A stretch of DNA of 64,000 nt from Nocardiopsis listeri NBRC 13360 (GCF_001570765.1 NZ_BCSH01000011.1:1-64000), one strand, 5' to 3'; counted from the stretch's first letter, positions 1 through 9,645 are shown. Program-made: numbers and translations. Notes: generated by a model from the sequence alone, not told the origin.

Positions 1-313
1 CGTGCGGGCCCCCGCCATCGCCTGGTCCAGCCACCACAGGCCGTATCGAACCCTTCCAACGCGCAGTGGTCGCCGACTGACTCCGAGTGCCTGTTGAGCT
101 GTAACAGCCATGCCACCTGCCTCAGTACACCTCGACCACTGACCCCTGCCTGAGCCCGTACCCGCCGAGATCACCACCGAACGTCGCCGAGGGGTGAAGA
201 TAGGTGCATGTAGCCCCTAAGGATGATTTACCTATCTACGTGGCGATCGTCCGATTCCGCCCTATTCGACCTCCGGTCCACATCGTGGCCCGATTCCGGG
301 TAGCGTCATCACC
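1..313. other. Non-coding stretch at window edge, upstream of msrB
   Basis: No convincing gene is visible in these 313 bases. The first 100 or so could be the tail of a gene that begins outside the window, but codon use gives no clear frame. An 8-bp inverted repeat (AGATAGGT at 198-205 and ACCTATCT at 230-237, 24 bases apart) lies about 80-115 bases before msrB and could be a regulator site. This is weak and based on symmetry only. Confidence 0.4.
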
Positions 314-760
314 ATGGCTGACGCATCGGACCAGGCACCTCGTTCCAACGACGGAGCCGCACAGGACCTGCCCACGACCGAACAGGAATGGCGCGAGCGC
401 CTGGATCCCATGGAGTACGCGGTACTCCGTGAGGCCGGCACCGAGCGCCCTTGGACCGGCGCCTACGTCGACACCAAGACCACGGGCGTCTACCGTTGCC
501 GGGGATGCGGGACCGAACTGTTCCGCTCGGACGAGAAGTTCGACTCCCATTGCGGGTGGCCGAGCTTCTTCGACCCGGCCGACTCCGAAGCCGTGACCCT
601 GCACGACGACGTCTCCCTCGGCATGGTCCGTACCGAGGTGCGGTGCGCCACCTGCCGCTCCCATCTGGGGCACGTCTTCCGTGGCGAGGGCTACGACACT
701 CCCACCGACGCCAGGTATTGCATCAACTCCGTCGCGTTGTCCCTCGAACCCACGGAGTAG
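314..760 (+). CDS. msrB: Peptide-methionine (R)-S-oxide reductase MsrB
   Basis: This 148-residue protein is expected to reduce the R form of methionine sulfoxide in oxidised proteins in the cytoplasm, using thioredoxin as electron donor. The whole MsrB fold is present. Two CxxC pairs (C62/C65 in CRGCG and C111/C114 in CATC) would bind structural zinc. The HCGWPSF segment (C80) and the C-terminal RYCINS segment carry the substrate pocket and the catalytic cysteine C136. Length fits stand-alone MsrB with a short charged N-terminal extension of about 25 residues. The ATG start has only a weak upstream ribosome site. It is apparently monocistronic, with psd starting 255 bases later. The family assignment is secure. 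Confidence 0.96.
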   Translation: MADASDQAPRSNDGAAQDLPTTEQEWRERLDPMEYAVLREAGTERPWTGAYVDTKTTGVYRCRGCGTELFRSDEKFDSHCGWPSFFDPADSEAVTLHDDVSLGMVRTEVRCATCRSHLGHVFRGEGYDTPTDARYCINSVALSLEPTE

Positions 761-1015
761 GCTTACCTTCCGGTTCGCCGGGTATCCCGTGGCCACTGCC
801 ACGGCGGGTCCCCGTACCCGCGTCGATTCCCACCCCCACGGGATCGGGGATAATCTCACCAACGCACCGACGCTCGGCCCTTGGTCGAACGGAAGCCGCG
901 CGAGGGGGCACCCCACCCGGTGACCGTGCACCGCCCCGCCACCCGTACGGGGCCCGCCCCTCAAAGCGGTGACCGATGTGCGGGCGAACAGACCGACCCG
1001 TGACGAAAGCGCCCC

Positions 1016-1684
1016 ATGACCGACGACTCACCTTCCTCCTCCGTCTCCCCACGGCCACCGGCCCGACCTCGTATGGGCATGGCCCAGGGATCGGCCCCCT
1101 GGCTGGTACCGGCGTTGGGCGCCGCCGGCGCCGCGGCCCTGGCCGCGCGAGGTTCCAGGGCACGCACCCTGGCCGCCGTACCCGTGATCGCGCTCGCGGC
1201 GGGGATGACCTGGTTCTTCCGTGACCCGGAGCGCGGCCCGGCCACCGGGCGCGTGCTGTCCGCGGCCGACGGGGTCGTCCAGAGCATCGATCCACGACCC
1301 GACGGGCGTACCCGGGTCGCCGTCTTCATGAACCCCCTCAACGTGCACGTCAACCGTGCCCCCCTCGCCGGTGTCGTGACCGGTGTCGAGCACCGCCCCG
1401 GGGGATTCCGTCCCGCCTTCGACAAGGACAGCGAGCGTAATGAACGCGTCATCTGGACCCTTGAAACCGAGATCGGTGAGATCACGGTCGTTCAAATCGC
1501 CGGCGCGATGGTCAGGCGTATCATCCCGTATCTCGCTGCGGGGCAGAAGGTCGAACAAGGCGAGAGGATCGGTCTCATCCGGTTCGGGTCACGCGTCGAC
1601 GTCTACCTTCCGCGCGGGGTCGCCCCGGCGGTGGAGATCGGCCAGAAGGTCCGCGCCGGGGAAACCCGTCTTGACGCCGACTGA
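1016..1684 (+). CDS. psd: Phosphatidylserine decarboxylase proenzyme (short PSD-A type)
   Basis: Converts phosphatidylserine to phosphatidylethanolamine at the membrane. The 222-residue proenzyme has a hydrophobic N-terminal region (about residues 27-66, two membrane-associated stretches) and the conserved core with NPLNVHVNR near residue 107. The self-cleavage site is the FGSRVDVYLP segment, where cleavage between G191 and S192 would give the pyruvoyl alpha chain. The short length matches the actinobacterial/archaeal type rather than the roughly 300-residue E. coli enzyme. The stop overlaps the presumed TTG start of pssA by 14 bases, so the two enzymes of one pathway form a coupled operon: PssA makes the substrate that Psd decarboxylates. 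Confidence 0.94.
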   Translation: MTDDSPSSSVSPRPPARPRMGMAQGSAPWLVPALGAAGAAALAARGSRARTLAAVPVIALAAGMTWFFRDPERGPATGRVLSAADGVVQSIDPRPDGRTRVAVFMNPLNVHVNRAPLAGVVTGVEHRPGGFRPAFDKDSERNERVIWTLETEIGEITVVQIAGAMVRRIIPYLAAGQKVEQGERIGLIRFGSRVDVYLPRGVAPAVEIGQKVRAGETRLDAD

Positions 1685-2489
1685 CACCACCGGTGCCTCC
1701 AATAGCGGTGAGATCACCGAGGAAGCTCCCAGGCTCCGTCTGTGCGTCGCCGACTACCTGACCCTGGGCAACGCCCTGTGCGGTTTCCTGGCGGTGTGGG
1801 CTCTGGCCGGCGCTCAGAGCGCCCACATGGTCGCCGGGACGGTCGGCCCGCTGCCCAAGGCGGCGTTGGCCACCGCGGTGGGCCTGATGATGGTGGCGGC
1901 CTCCCTGGACGTGCTCGACGGTCGCGTCGCCCGTAAGTGGGGTGGTAGTGGCATGGGCGCCGAGTTGGACAACCTCGCGGACGTGATCAGCTTCGGTGTC
2001 GCGCCGGCGTTCTTCTTCCTGGTGTGGAGCACCACCGCCACCGAGGGGACCCTGTGGCCCGTGGTCGGTGCGAGTGCCGTGCTGCTCGCGGTGATCGTGC
2101 GGCTGGCCCGTTTCTCCTGCCAGTCCCCGGGGGCCGACTACTTCACCGGTCTGCCGTGCCCGTTCGGGGCCATGGCCGTGGTGACGATCGTCCTGCTGGA
2201 CCCGCCGGTCGTCGTCGGCATGGCCGCGGCGCTGCTGGTGGCCTGGCTGATGGTGAGCCGCATGGAATACCCCAAGCCCAAGGGCCGCAAGGCCTACGTG
2301 GTGCTGGGGATGCTCGCCGGTGGCGTGCTCCTCATCATCGCCTGGGGACTCGGCCTGCCCTCCGGTGACGTGCTCATCTACCTGGCGAGCGCCATGGTGC
2401 TGGTCTTCATCGTCACCGTCCCGTTCTACGTGATCGCCACGCGGCGGGGCGCCACCGCGCCCCGGCGAGAGACCGTCCCCATCGAGTAG
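1671..2489 (+). CDS. pssA: CDP-diacylglycerol-serine O-phosphatidyltransferase
   Basis: Membrane enzyme that joins CDP-diacylglycerol and serine to make phosphatidylserine, the substrate of the preceding Psd. The CDP-alcohol phosphatidyltransferase signature is clear: D83-G-R-V-A-R, then a glycine and two spaced aspartates within ELDNLAD. About seven hydrophobic helices follow through the C-terminus. The open frame runs far upstream inside psd, but homology starts near RLRLCVADYLTLGN. The chosen start is the TTG at 1671, 8 bases after GGGGA, giving 272 residues; the exact start is uncertain. A very long hairpin follows the stop and ends the operon. Confidence 0.92.
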   Translation: MTPTDTTGASNSGEITEEAPRLRLCVADYLTLGNALCGFLAVWALAGAQSAHMVAGTVGPLPKAALATAVGLMMVAASLDVLDGRVARKWGGSGMGAELDNLADVISFGVAPAFFFLVWSTTATEGTLWPVVGASAVLLAVIVRLARFSCQSPGADYFTGLPCPFGAMAVVTIVLLDPPVVVGMAAALLVAWLMVSRMEYPKPKGRKAYVVLGMLAGGVLLIIAWGLGLPSGDVLIYLASAMVLVFIVTVPFYVIATRRGATAPRRETVPIE

Positions 2490-2501
2490 GTCCCCTCGCC
2501 C

Positions 2502-2567
2502 GGCCCGCACATGGAGAGGGGGACCCCGCGCTCTGACAGCGCGGGGTCCCCTCTCCATGTGCGGGCC
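2502..2567. terminator. Long bidirectional hairpin between pssA and hemQ
   Basis: Arms of 30 and 29 bases (2502-2531 and 2539-2567) pair with a single bulge around a 7-base TCTGACA loop. It sits in the 87-bp gap between two convergent operons, so it can terminate both. There is no U-tract, as is common in GC-rich actinobacteria. Confidence 0.8.
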
Positions 2568-2576
2568 CTGGTCCGA

Positions 2577-3287
2577 TTACGGCAGGGAGGCGACCAGTTC
2601 GGCCGCGCTCTTGCGACGGCCGCTGTAGAAGGGGATCTCCTCACGGGTGTGCAGGCGGGCCTTGGCGCCGCGCAGGGTACGCATCAGGTCCACGATGCGG
2701 TGCATCTCGTCGGCCTCGAAGGCGAGCAGCCACTCGTAGTCGTTGAGACCGAACGAGGAGACCGTGTTGGCCCGCACGTCCGGGTAGGGGGCGGCCATCC
2801 TGCCGTGCTCGGCGAGCATGGCGCGCCGCTCTTCGTCGGGCAGCAGGTACCACTCATAGGAGCGCACGAACGGGTAGACGCAGATGTTGTCGCGCGGCTC
2901 CTCGCCGGCCATGAAGGCCGGCACGTGACCGCGGTTGAACTCGGCGGGGCGGTGCAGGCCCATGACCGACCACACCGGGGTGCAGGCGCGACCGATCCGG
3001 GTGCGTCGGAAGTCGGAGTAGATGTCCTGCGCCTGGTCGGAGCTGTCGGCGATCCACCAGAACATGATGTCGGCGTCGGCTCGGTAGCCCTGCACGTCAT
3101 AGCTGCCACGCGTGGTGACGCCCTGTTCGGCCGCCTTGTCGAGGAGCGCCTGGAGCTCCTCCGCGGCGGCGGTGCGGTCCACGCCCTCCAGGCCGTCGAC
3201 CTTGAAGACCGACCACATGGTGTAGCGGATGATCTTGTTGAGGTCGGTCCCGTCCTGCGTGATCGACTCGTTCTGCCGGCCTGTCAC
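2577..3287 (-). CDS. hemQ: Coproheme decarboxylase HemQ (chlorite dismutase-like)
   Basis: Last enzyme of the coproporphyrin-dependent heme pathway. It decarboxylates iron-coproporphyrin III twice to heme b, using peroxide. The 236-residue protein shows the dimeric alpha-beta barrel features of the family: [12 protein letters not shown] at the N-terminus, ADIMFWW, the [10 protein letters not shown] segment that should hold the proximal heme histidine, and [13 protein letters not shown] with the catalytic tyrosine region. The GTG start follows AAGGAG by 6 bases and overlaps the stop of the upstream hemY/cgoX in a GTGA junction, so translation is coupled. The lack of chlorite-resistance context and the heme-gene neighbours support HemQ rather than chlorite dismutase. 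Confidence 0.94.
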   Translation of the reverse strand: MTGRQNESITQDGTDLNKIIRYTMWSVFKVDGLEGVDRTAAAEELQALLDKAAEQGVTTRGSYDVQGYRADADIMFWWIADSSDQAQDIYSDFRRTRIGRACTPVWSVMGLHRPAEFNRGHVPAFMAGEEPRDNICVYPFVRSYEWYLLPDEERRAMLAEHGRMAAPYPDVRANTVSSFGLNDYEWLLAFEADEMHRIVDLMRTLRGAKARLHTREEIPFYSGRRKSAAELVASLP

Positions 3288-4762
3288 GGGTTGACTCCTT
3301 GATCGTTCGTTTCCTCGGCGCTTCCCGCGCCGCGGCTGGTGTGGCTGTGGTCGATGAGGGTGTCGGCCAGACGCGCGGCCTCGCGACCGGCGTCGGCGAC
3401 ACAAGCGGGGACGCCCACTCCCTCGTAGGCGGCTCCGCACACGCCGAGCCCCTCGTGGGTCCGCACGTCCGCGCGGATCCGCTCCACGCGGCCGGCGTGA
3501 CCGACCCCGTACTGCGGCAGCCCGTCGGTCCAGCGGGTCACCCGGGTCTCGACGGGCGCGCCGGTCCGCCCGCTCACCTTCGTCAGGTCGGCGAGGGCGG
3601 CGGCGGCCAGTTCCTCGTCGGGGCGGTCCAGGACGTTCGCCTCGCGGAAACGTCCGATGGAGCATCGCAGAACGACCAGGTCCGCGCCCGGATCGACCCT
3701 ATCCAGCTCCTGGGCGATCCAGGGCCACTTGTTGCTGGAGAAGGTCGCGGCCTTGATGGTCGTCCCCTCCCCTGCGGGAACCAGGAAGCCGGTGCCGGTC
3801 AGGGGCTCGGGGAAGGCGGAGGCGGGCAGGGCGAAGGTCACCAGGGCCATGCTCGCGTAGTCGACGTCGCGCAGCTCGCGAGCGGCGGTGGGCGCGGTGT
3901 CGGCGAGGAGTCGGGAGGCCTCGGCGGCCGGACAGGCCAACAACACCGCGTCGCAGGCGAGCTCCTCGACCCCCTGGGCGCCTTCCAGTCGCACGCTCCA
4001 GCCCTGCGGGGTGCGGGTGAGGCCTTGGGCCCGGGCGCCGGTGCGCAGGTCCTTCTGTCGAGCGGCCAGGGCGTCCACGACCGAGGCGACCCCGCCCCGT
4101 AGGGAGGCGAAGACCGGACCGGCCTTGGTGGGCGCCGTGCCCCGCCCCTTGAGGCTGCGGTGCACCGCGCGCATCAGCGAACGGTCCGATCGGGCCATCG
4201 GGGCGATCTGCGGCAGGGTGGAATCGAGGGAGAGCTCCTCGGCCCGTCCCGCGTACACACCGCCGAGCAGGGGTTCGACAAGTCTTTCCACCACCTGACG
4301 CCCCATGCGGGTGCCCACGTAGGTCGCCACCGGCACGTCCGAACGCACCGGGGTGCTCGGCCGGACCAGATCCAGTGCGGCCCTGGCGGTCCCGGCCGGA
4401 GACAGCACTCCGCTGCGGGCCAGGGCACGAAGGTCGCCCGGCACGCCCATGAGCTGCCCCTTGGGCAGGGAGCGGATGCGCCCACGGCTGTAGACGGCGG
4501 CCGACCCGGGTCCCGGGTGGACGATCCGATCGTCCAGTCCGAGCTCGGAGAACAGCTCCACCGCCTCGGGTCTGCGGGCGAGCACCGCCTCGGCCCCGGC
4601 GTCGATGGACACCCCGGCCACCGGTGAGGCGCGCAGTTTTCCTCCCGGCACGTCCGCGGCCTCGAGCACGGTGGTGGTGATCCCCCGTGCGTTGAGACGG
4701 TACGCGGCGGTCAGTCCGGAGACCCCGCCCCCGACCACGACGACATGTGGTGCTTCAGCCAT
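3284..4762 (-). CDS. hemY: Coproporphyrinogen III oxidase / protoporphyrinogen oxidase (HemY/CgoX, FAD)
   Basis: FAD-dependent six-electron oxidase of the porphyrinogen ring, 492 residues. The N-terminal dinucleotide fold is [17 protein letters not shown] (residues 6-22), followed by the acidic end of strand 2 (VLEAAD) and [11 protein letters not shown]. The C-terminal FAD segment lies around [18 protein letters not shown]. In Gram-positive bacteria with HemQ this enzyme usually oxidises coproporphyrinogen III to coproporphyrin III, so CgoX is the likelier role. The ATG start follows GGAGG. Its end overlaps the hemQ start by 4 bases. The insertion of ferrochelatase (CpfC) into the pathway must be supplied from elsewhere, as no hemH is in the window. 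Confidence 0.92.
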   Translation of the reverse strand: MAEAPHVVVVGGGVSGLTAAYRLNARGITTTVLEAADVPGGKLRASPVAGVSIDAGAEAVLARRPEAVELFSELGLDDRIVHPGPGSAAVYSRGRIRSLPKGQLMGVPGDLRALARSGVLSPAGTARAALDLVRPSTPVRSDVPVATYVGTRMGRQVVERLVEPLLGGVYAGRAEELSLDSTLPQIAPMARSDRSLMRAVHRSLKGRGTAPTKAGPVFASLRGGVASVVDALAARQKDLRTGARAQGLTRTPQGWSVRLEGAQGVEELACDAVLLACPAAEASRLLADTAPTAARELRDVDYASMALVTFALPASAFPEPLTGTGFLVPAGEGTTIKAATFSSNKWPWIAQELDRVDPGADLVVLRCSIGRFREANVLDRPDEELAAAALADLTKVSGRTGAPVETRVTRWTDGLPQYGVGHAGRVERIRADVRTHEGLGVCGAAYEGVGVPACVADAGREAARLADTLIDHSHTSRGAGSAEETNDQGVNP

Positions 4763-4929
4763 GCCTCCAGCCTTCCAGATGCCGTGTGTCACAGCGCCTC
4801 GCCTCGCCCCTACGGGACCTCGGACCTCCGGACGTGCCCCGACGACCTGTGACCGGGGGGCGTCCAACCCGTTGTCCTGCCGTTACCGGAAGGACAGAAC
4901 GAGTCCGGGTCCCGCCCCGTCGAACGGGC

Positions 4930-6048
4930 ATGGACACTTCAACGCCCGCGCGTCCGGGGCGCGTCGTCACGGTGATGGCCTCCGCCGTTCTGGGTGCACT
5001 GTTACTGACCTCCTGCGGCGCCACCTCGGAACAGGCGGACTTCGAGTCCACCGGGGATTCGGCCCCCGCGTCCCGGGGCCTCACCGAACCCGAGAACGCC
5101 GACGCCGAGGCCCCCGAGGGGGTCGAGCAAGGTGGCGAGGAGGCCGAACCGGCCGACACGGTCGGCTCCGACGTGGAGATCGACGACCGACGACTCATCC
5201 ACACCGCGCACATGACCGTGCGGGTACAGGACGTGGCCGAGGCCTCCGAGGACGCCAAGGAGCTGACCCGGGGGTCGGACGGCTACGTCGCCTCCGAAGA
5301 GCTGTCCACGCCCGCCGACGGCGCCCCCGAGGGATCACTGACCTTGCGCATCCCCACCGGGGAGTACGAGGGGGCGTTGACCGACCTGGCCGAACTCGGT
5401 GACCGCTCCGACATCGAACGATCGGTGGAGGACGTCACCGAGGAGATCGCCGACGTCGAGAGCCGCATCGATTCCTCCGAGACCGCGCTGGAGTCGCTGC
5501 GCGGCTACCTGGAGGAGGCCGAGAACGTCGACGACCTGCTCCGGGTGGAGCGGGAGATCCAGGACCGGCAGGCGGACCTGGAGTCCTTCCAGGCCCGGTT
5601 GGAGACGTTGCAGAACCAGACCTCGTACTCGACGGTGCACCTGACGCTGCGGCCGCCTTCCACCTACCTGGAGGAGCGCTCCGGCGACGAGTCGATCGGC
5701 TTCCTGGGCGGGTTGGAGCGCGGTTGGCGAGCGCTGCTCTCCCTGGGCCAGGGTCTGGCCGTGATGGTGGGTTGGTCGCTGCCGTTCATCCTGGTCGCCG
5801 TGGTGATCGGGGCCTGGCCGCTGTGGCGTCTGCGACGCCGTCGGCAGGAGGTCCAGAAGCCGCGGGGCCGGACCGCGAGCCGGTTCGGGCGGGTTCGTCC
5901 TCGCCGACACCCGGCGATGGCGACCACGCCCACCGGAACGACCTCCACGGTCGAGCCCCAGGGTGAGGCCGGCCCCGAGGGCGGGGAGCGGTCCGACGAC
6001 GTCTCGGGATCCGGTGACGAGGGCTCCGACGGCGGGTCGGATTCCTGA
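4930..6048 (+). CDS. DUF4349 lipoprotein with coiled coil and C-terminal membrane helix
   Basis: A 372-residue surface lipoprotein. The signal peptide ends in the lipobox LLTSC, giving lipidated C29. An acidic, disordered linker (about 35-90) leads into the DUF4349 domain, with RLIHTAHMTVRVQDV near residue 95 and a long charged coiled coil (DVESRIDSSETALESLRGYL to about residue 240). A single transmembrane helix (WSLPFILVAVVIGAWPLW, about 282-300) and a basic then acidic cytoplasmic tail follow. The family has no firm biochemical role. The start chosen is the ATG whose product has a proper lipoprotein signal; the longer open frame upstream is antisense to hemY. The gene faces away from hemY and toward hemE. 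Confidence 0.87.
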   Translation: MDTSTPARPGRVVTVMASAVLGALLLTSCGATSEQADFESTGDSAPASRGLTEPENADAEAPEGVEQGGEEAEPADTVGSDVEIDDRRLIHTAHMTVRVQDVAEASEDAKELTRGSDGYVASEELSTPADGAPEGSLTLRIPTGEYEGALTDLAELGDRSDIERSVEDVTEEIADVESRIDSSETALESLRGYLEEAENVDDLLRVEREIQDRQADLESFQARLETLQNQTSYSTVHLTLRPPSTYLEERSGDESIGFLGGLERGWRALLSLGQGLAVMVGWSLPFILVAVVIGAWPLWRLRRRRQEVQKPRGRTASRFGRVRPRRHPAMATTPTGTTSTVEPQGEAGPEGGERSDDVSGSGDEGSDGGSDS

Positions 6049-6065
6049 TCCCGACCCGCCTCGGA

Positions 6066-6109
6066 CACGCCGACGCCCGGCTCCCGTCACGGGGCCGGGC
6101 GTCGGCGTG
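6066..6109. terminator. Convergent terminator between DUF4349 gene and hemE
   Basis: The arms CACGCCGACGCCCGG and its complement flank a short loop in the 99-bp gap between convergent genes. It can act in both directions. Confidence 0.75.
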
Positions 6110-6147
6110 GGAACGGCCGGCCCACAAGGCCGGGCGGTCGGACTGGC

Positions 6148-7182
6148 CTACTGGACCGCGGTCTCTTCGTGCACGAACGCGGTGAGGCGCTCCAGCATGG
6201 CCGGGTCGGTGGTCGGCAGCACGCCGTGACCCAGGTTGAAGATGTGGCCCTCGGCGGCGCGCCCACGGGAGAGGATGTCGCGCGTACGGTCGGCGACGAC
6301 CTCCCAGGGGGCGAACAGGGTCGCCGGGTCCAGGTTGCCCTGCAGGGCGATACCCGGCTGGACCCGCTGGGCCGCCTTGTCCAACGGCACCCGCCAATCC
6401 ACGCCCACCACGTCGGCACCGGCCTCACCGAGCAGGCCGAGGAGTTCGCCGGTGCCCACACCGAAGTGGATGCGCGGCACCTCGTACTCGCTGAGCTGAC
6501 CGAAGATCCAGGAGGTGTAGGGCAGTACCGAGGCCCGGTAGTCCTCGGCGCTCAGCGCGCCGACCCAGGAGTCGAACAGCTGGACCGCGCTGGCCCCGGC
6601 CTCGATCTGGGTGCGCAGGAAGCCGAGCGAGATGGCGGCCAGACGGCGCATGAGCTCGTCCCACAGCTCCGGCTCGCCGTACATGAGCGCCTTGGTGTGC
6701 TCGTGGTTCTTGGAGGGCCCGCCCTCGATCAGGTAGGAGGCGAGCGTGAACGGCGCGCCCGCGAACCCGATGAGCGGTTTGTCGCCGAGCTCGCCGACGA
6801 TCTGGCCGACCGCTTCGGTGATGAAGTGGACGTCGTCGGGCTCGATGTCGCGCAGCCGCTTGATGTCGCCGGCGTCGCGGATCGGGTCTTGGACCACGGG
6901 GCCGACCCCGGGCTTGATGTCGAGGTCGATGCCGATGGCCTTGAGCGGTACGACGATGTCGCTGAAGAAGATCGCGGCGTCGACGTCGTAGCGGCGTACG
7001 GGCTGCATGGTGATCTCGGTGACCATGTCAGGGCGCGTACACGACTCCAGCATCGGCACGTCGGCGCGAACCTGGAGGTACTCGGGCAGGGAACGCCCGG
7101 CCTGGCGCATGTACCACACCGGGGTGTGGCTCACGGGAAGGCGCCGGCAGGCACGGATGAATGGAGAGTCTTGAAGCGTCAC
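6148..7182 (-). CDS. hemE: Uroporphyrinogen decarboxylase
   Basis: Decarboxylates uroporphyrinogen III to coproporphyrinogen III, the substrate for the HemY/CgoX encoded nearby. The 344-residue TIM barrel has the family signature MRQAGRSLPEY (residues 25-35), the invariant aspartate in FFSDIVVPL, GFAGAPFTLASYL, and HFGVGTGELL in the C-terminal half. The start is set at a GTG (7182) just before TLQDSPFIRACRR, where family homology begins; an in-frame ATG lies 45 bases upstream but has no better ribosome site. The gene is transcribed alone on the minus strand, not in one operon with hemY-hemQ because the DUF4349 gene lies between in the opposite direction. Confidence 0.95.
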   Translation of the reverse strand: MTLQDSPFIRACRRLPVSHTPVWYMRQAGRSLPEYLQVRADVPMLESCTRPDMVTEITMQPVRRYDVDAAIFFSDIVVPLKAIGIDLDIKPGVGPVVQDPIRDAGDIKRLRDIEPDDVHFITEAVGQIVGELGDKPLIGFAGAPFTLASYLIEGGPSKNHEHTKALMYGEPELWDELMRRLAAISLGFLRTQIEAGASAVQLFDSWVGALSAEDYRASVLPYTSWIFGQLSEYEVPRIHFGVGTGELLGLLGEAGADVVGVDWRVPLDKAAQRVQPGIALQGNLDPATLFAPWEVVADRTRDILSRGRAAEGHIFNLGHGVLPTTDPAMLERLTAFVHEETAVQ

Positions 7183-7480
7183 ACCCTGATCGTGCCATGA
7201 CCTTCGCGAAGGTCCCACTCGGATCACCGGGTGGGACCGGACACGGGTCGGCCCCCTCCCGCGGGGGCGTGACCGGGAACCGGGTCGAACCCGAGGGAGA
7301 TTCGGTCGCGAACCTGCACGGTTGACGGTTTCGCGGTCCCAAGATCATCACAAAACCCCGACACGCCGGGGGATCTGCGACCCCCCATCGGTGACTCGTG
7401 CCACCGTCGACCAGTGCCCACCATCACACCATCGGCGGGGCACGTCCCGACGACCCCCGCCAGGACGTGATCACCACAAT
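7183..7480. other. Divergent intergenic region, hemE / DUF3000 gene
   Basis: About 300 bases must hold both promoters. I see no clear -10/-35 pair, no riboswitch-like fold and no small gene. Only a short GGGGG...CCCCC hairpin near 7370 stands out. Confidence 0.4.
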
Positions 7481-8077
7481 ATGAAGGCTGACGTTTCCAC
7501 CATGCCCGATGTCGGTAACGCCGAGAACGCACAAGACACGTTCCGGCGAGCGGTCGAGGCCCTGCGCTCCCCTCTGCTGCGCCCCGAGATCGCTGTCCGG
7601 GAGATCCCCCCGCCCCAACGGTTGGCCCCACACTCCGCCGCCGTCTCGGCCGAGGTCACCGTCCAGGACGAGGAGATCGCCTGGGGGCGACTGATCGTCC
7701 TGTACGACCCCGAGAACACCCGTGACTGGCCCGGTCCCTTCCGGGTCGTGTGCCAGGCCAACTCGGAACTGGAGTCGGAGATCGCCACCGACCCCCTGCT
7801 CGGTCCGGTGGCCTGGAGTTGGCTCACCGACGCCTTGGAGGTCAACGAGGCCACCCATCACACGTTGAGCGGGACGGTCACCCGGGCCACCACGGAGGGC
7901 TTCGGCACCAAGGCGCACGAGGGCGCGAACACCGAGGTCGAGATGCGTGCCTCATGGACACCGGAGTCGGACGATCTGGCGCCCCACGTGAACGCGTGGT
8001 TGGCCCTGCTGGCCTCGGCCTCCGGCCTACCGCCCCTGGACGTCACCGACATCGCCCGCCAACGTTCACGCCCCTGA
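7481..8077 (+). CDS. DUF3000 family protein
   Basis: A conserved actinobacterial protein of unknown function, 198 residues with this ATG; a second in-frame ATG at 7502 is possible. It is soluble and acidic. Recognisable family features are FRRAVEALRSPLLRPEI near residue 21, EIPPPQRLAPHSAAVSAEV, GRLIVLYDPE, and the WSWLTDALE and GTVTRATTEGFG segments. No catalytic motif is visible. It lies 94 bases before the ribonuclease D gene in the same direction. That order is common in actinobacteria, from general knowledge, and hints at a shared role in RNA metabolism without proving one. Confidence 0.85.
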   Translation: MKADVSTMPDVGNAENAQDTFRRAVEALRSPLLRPEIAVREIPPPQRLAPHSAAVSAEVTVQDEEIAWGRLIVLYDPENTRDWPGPFRVVCQANSELESEIATDPLLGPVAWSWLTDALEVNEATHHTLSGTVTRATTEGFGTKAHEGANTEVEMRASWTPESDDLAPHVNAWLALLASASGLPPLDVTDIARQRSRP

Positions 8078-8171
8078 CGAGCCCTTCGGAAGACGCCCCG
8101 GGCACCGTTCCACGGTCGCCACGGGGCGGTCCATATCCGCGTTCGGTGGCCACAGCGCATACCGTAGTGGT

Positions 8172-9434
8172 GTGGCGAACGCGTTGAACTCCAAGACAGA
8201 ATCCCGCGAAACCGACAACGACGAATCGGAGAGGGCGCCTCTGCTGCGGGAACCACGCGAGGGCCTTCCCGAGGTTACGGCGGATCCCGACACCCTCGCG
8301 GGTGTGGCCGCGGCGCTCGGCGCCGGCTCCGGCCCCGTCGCGGTGGACGCCGAGCGCGCCTCCGGCTACCGGTACGGTCAGCGCGCCTATCTGGTCCAAT
8401 TGCGCCGTGAGGGTTCCGGTTCGGCCCTGATCGATCCGATCGCCTGTCCCGACCTGAGCGAGGTCGACGACGCGATGGGCGGGGCCGAAGTGGTGCTGCA
8501 CGCGGCGCACCAGGACCTGCCCTGCCTGGCCGAGGTGAACCTGCGCCCCTCCCGGTTGTTCGACACCGAACTGGCCGGGCGATTGCTCGGGTACCAGCGG
8601 GTCGGCCTGGGCTTCATGGTGGAACGGCTGTTGAACCTGCGTCTGGCCAAGGAGCACTCGGCGGTGGACTGGTCGCAACGGCCACTGCCCGAGGACTGGC
8701 TGCGCTACGCGGCGCTGGACGTGGAGATCCTCATCGAGCTTCGCGACAACCTGGAGCGAGAGTTGGAGGAGAGCGGGAAGCTGGGGTGGGCTCAGGAGGA
8801 GTTCGCCTCGGTCCTGACCGCACCTCCCAAGGAGCCGCGCACCGACCCCTGGCGGCGCACCTCCGGTATCCACAAGGTCCGCAACCAGCGTTCCCTGGCC
8901 GCGGTGCGCGAGCTCTGGTATGAGCGCGACCGCATCGCCCAGGAGCGCGACACCTCCCCCGGTCGGGTGCTGCCCGACGCGGCGATCGTGGAGGCGGCCA
9001 CGGCCATGCCGCGCACCGTCCCCGAACTGACCAGGATCCGCCAGTTCGGCATCAAGTTGGCCAAGCGCTACCTGAACACCTGGATCAAGGCGATCAACCG
9101 GACCCGGGGCATGGCCCAGAGCGATCTTCCCCGACCCAACGCCCCCGGTGATGGACCGCCCCCGGTGAACCGGTGGGCCGACCGGGCGCCCGAGGCCGCC
9201 CGGCGGCTCGACGCGGCCCGCTCCACGGTGACGAGGATCGCCGAGGAGATCGTGATGCCCACGGAGAACCTTCTGTTGCCGGACAGCGTCAGAAGGTTGG
9301 CGTGGGCGCCTCCCGAGGCCGTGGACCCGGGTTCGGTGGGTGAGTTCCTACGCTCGCGCGGGGCCCGCGACTGGCAGGTCGGACTGACCTCGGAGGCCTT
9401 GGCCGACGCCCTGCACGAAGCGGAAAAGGCGTAA
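8172..9434 (+). CDS. rnd: Ribonuclease D-like 3'-5' exonuclease with HRDC domain
   Basis: Expected to trim the 3' ends of tRNA precursors and other small RNAs. The 420-residue protein carries the DEDD exonuclease motifs. Exo I is VAVDAERASG (D59, E61), Exo II is HAAHQDLPCL, and Exo III is YAALDVEIL with the tyrosine of the DEDDy class. An HRDC helical domain follows (about 225-300, WRRTSGIHKVRNQRSLAAVRE), and then a C-terminal extension typical of actinobacterial members. The start is GTG 8172, directly followed by ANALNSK. It is probably co-transcribed with the DUF3000 gene. Confidence 0.92.
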   Translation: MANALNSKTESRETDNDESERAPLLREPREGLPEVTADPDTLAGVAAALGAGSGPVAVDAERASGYRYGQRAYLVQLRREGSGSALIDPIACPDLSEVDDAMGGAEVVLHAAHQDLPCLAEVNLRPSRLFDTELAGRLLGYQRVGLGFMVERLLNLRLAKEHSAVDWSQRPLPEDWLRYAALDVEILIELRDNLERELEESGKLGWAQEEFASVLTAPPKEPRTDPWRRTSGIHKVRNQRSLAAVRELWYERDRIAQERDTSPGRVLPDAAIVEAATAMPRTVPELTRIRQFGIKLAKRYLNTWIKAINRTRGMAQSDLPRPNAPGDGPPPVNRWADRAPEAARRLDAARSTVTRIAEEIVMPTENLLLPDSVRRLAWAPPEAVDPGSVGEFLRSRGARDWQVGLTSEALADALHEAEKA

Positions 9435-9545
9435 CAATTACCCCATCATGCCGCATCGAACCCTAACGTGATGGAAGTCACCACCCCTCAAGGGCGGTTC
9501 ATACCTGTTCCGTAGCCCGGTGTCCGATTAAGTTATAGAAGCGTG

Positions 9546-9562
9546 CCCCTGATCGTCAGGGG
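9546..9562. repeat. Short perfect hairpin before the TPR gene
   Basis: CCCCTGA and TCAGGGG pair around a 3-base loop, about 85 bases upstream of the TPR gene start. It could be a terminator for rnd or a regulator site. Confidence 0.4.
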
Positions 9563-9645
9563 ATCGTGATCTGTTCGTTGGGTGTGTATCGGACCGTGGA
9601 CCCACAAGGACCCGGTTCGTGATCAGGGAAATGTGGTGAGTCCGC

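Noticed and set aside
2577-3287. Chlorite dismutase for chlorite detoxification
   Set aside because: The coupled heme gene and Gram-positive context favour HemQ coproheme decarboxylase.
2511-3302. Plus-strand frame starting within the pssA/hemQ hairpin
   Set aside because: It runs antisense through hemQ and starts inside the terminator stem; no family features.
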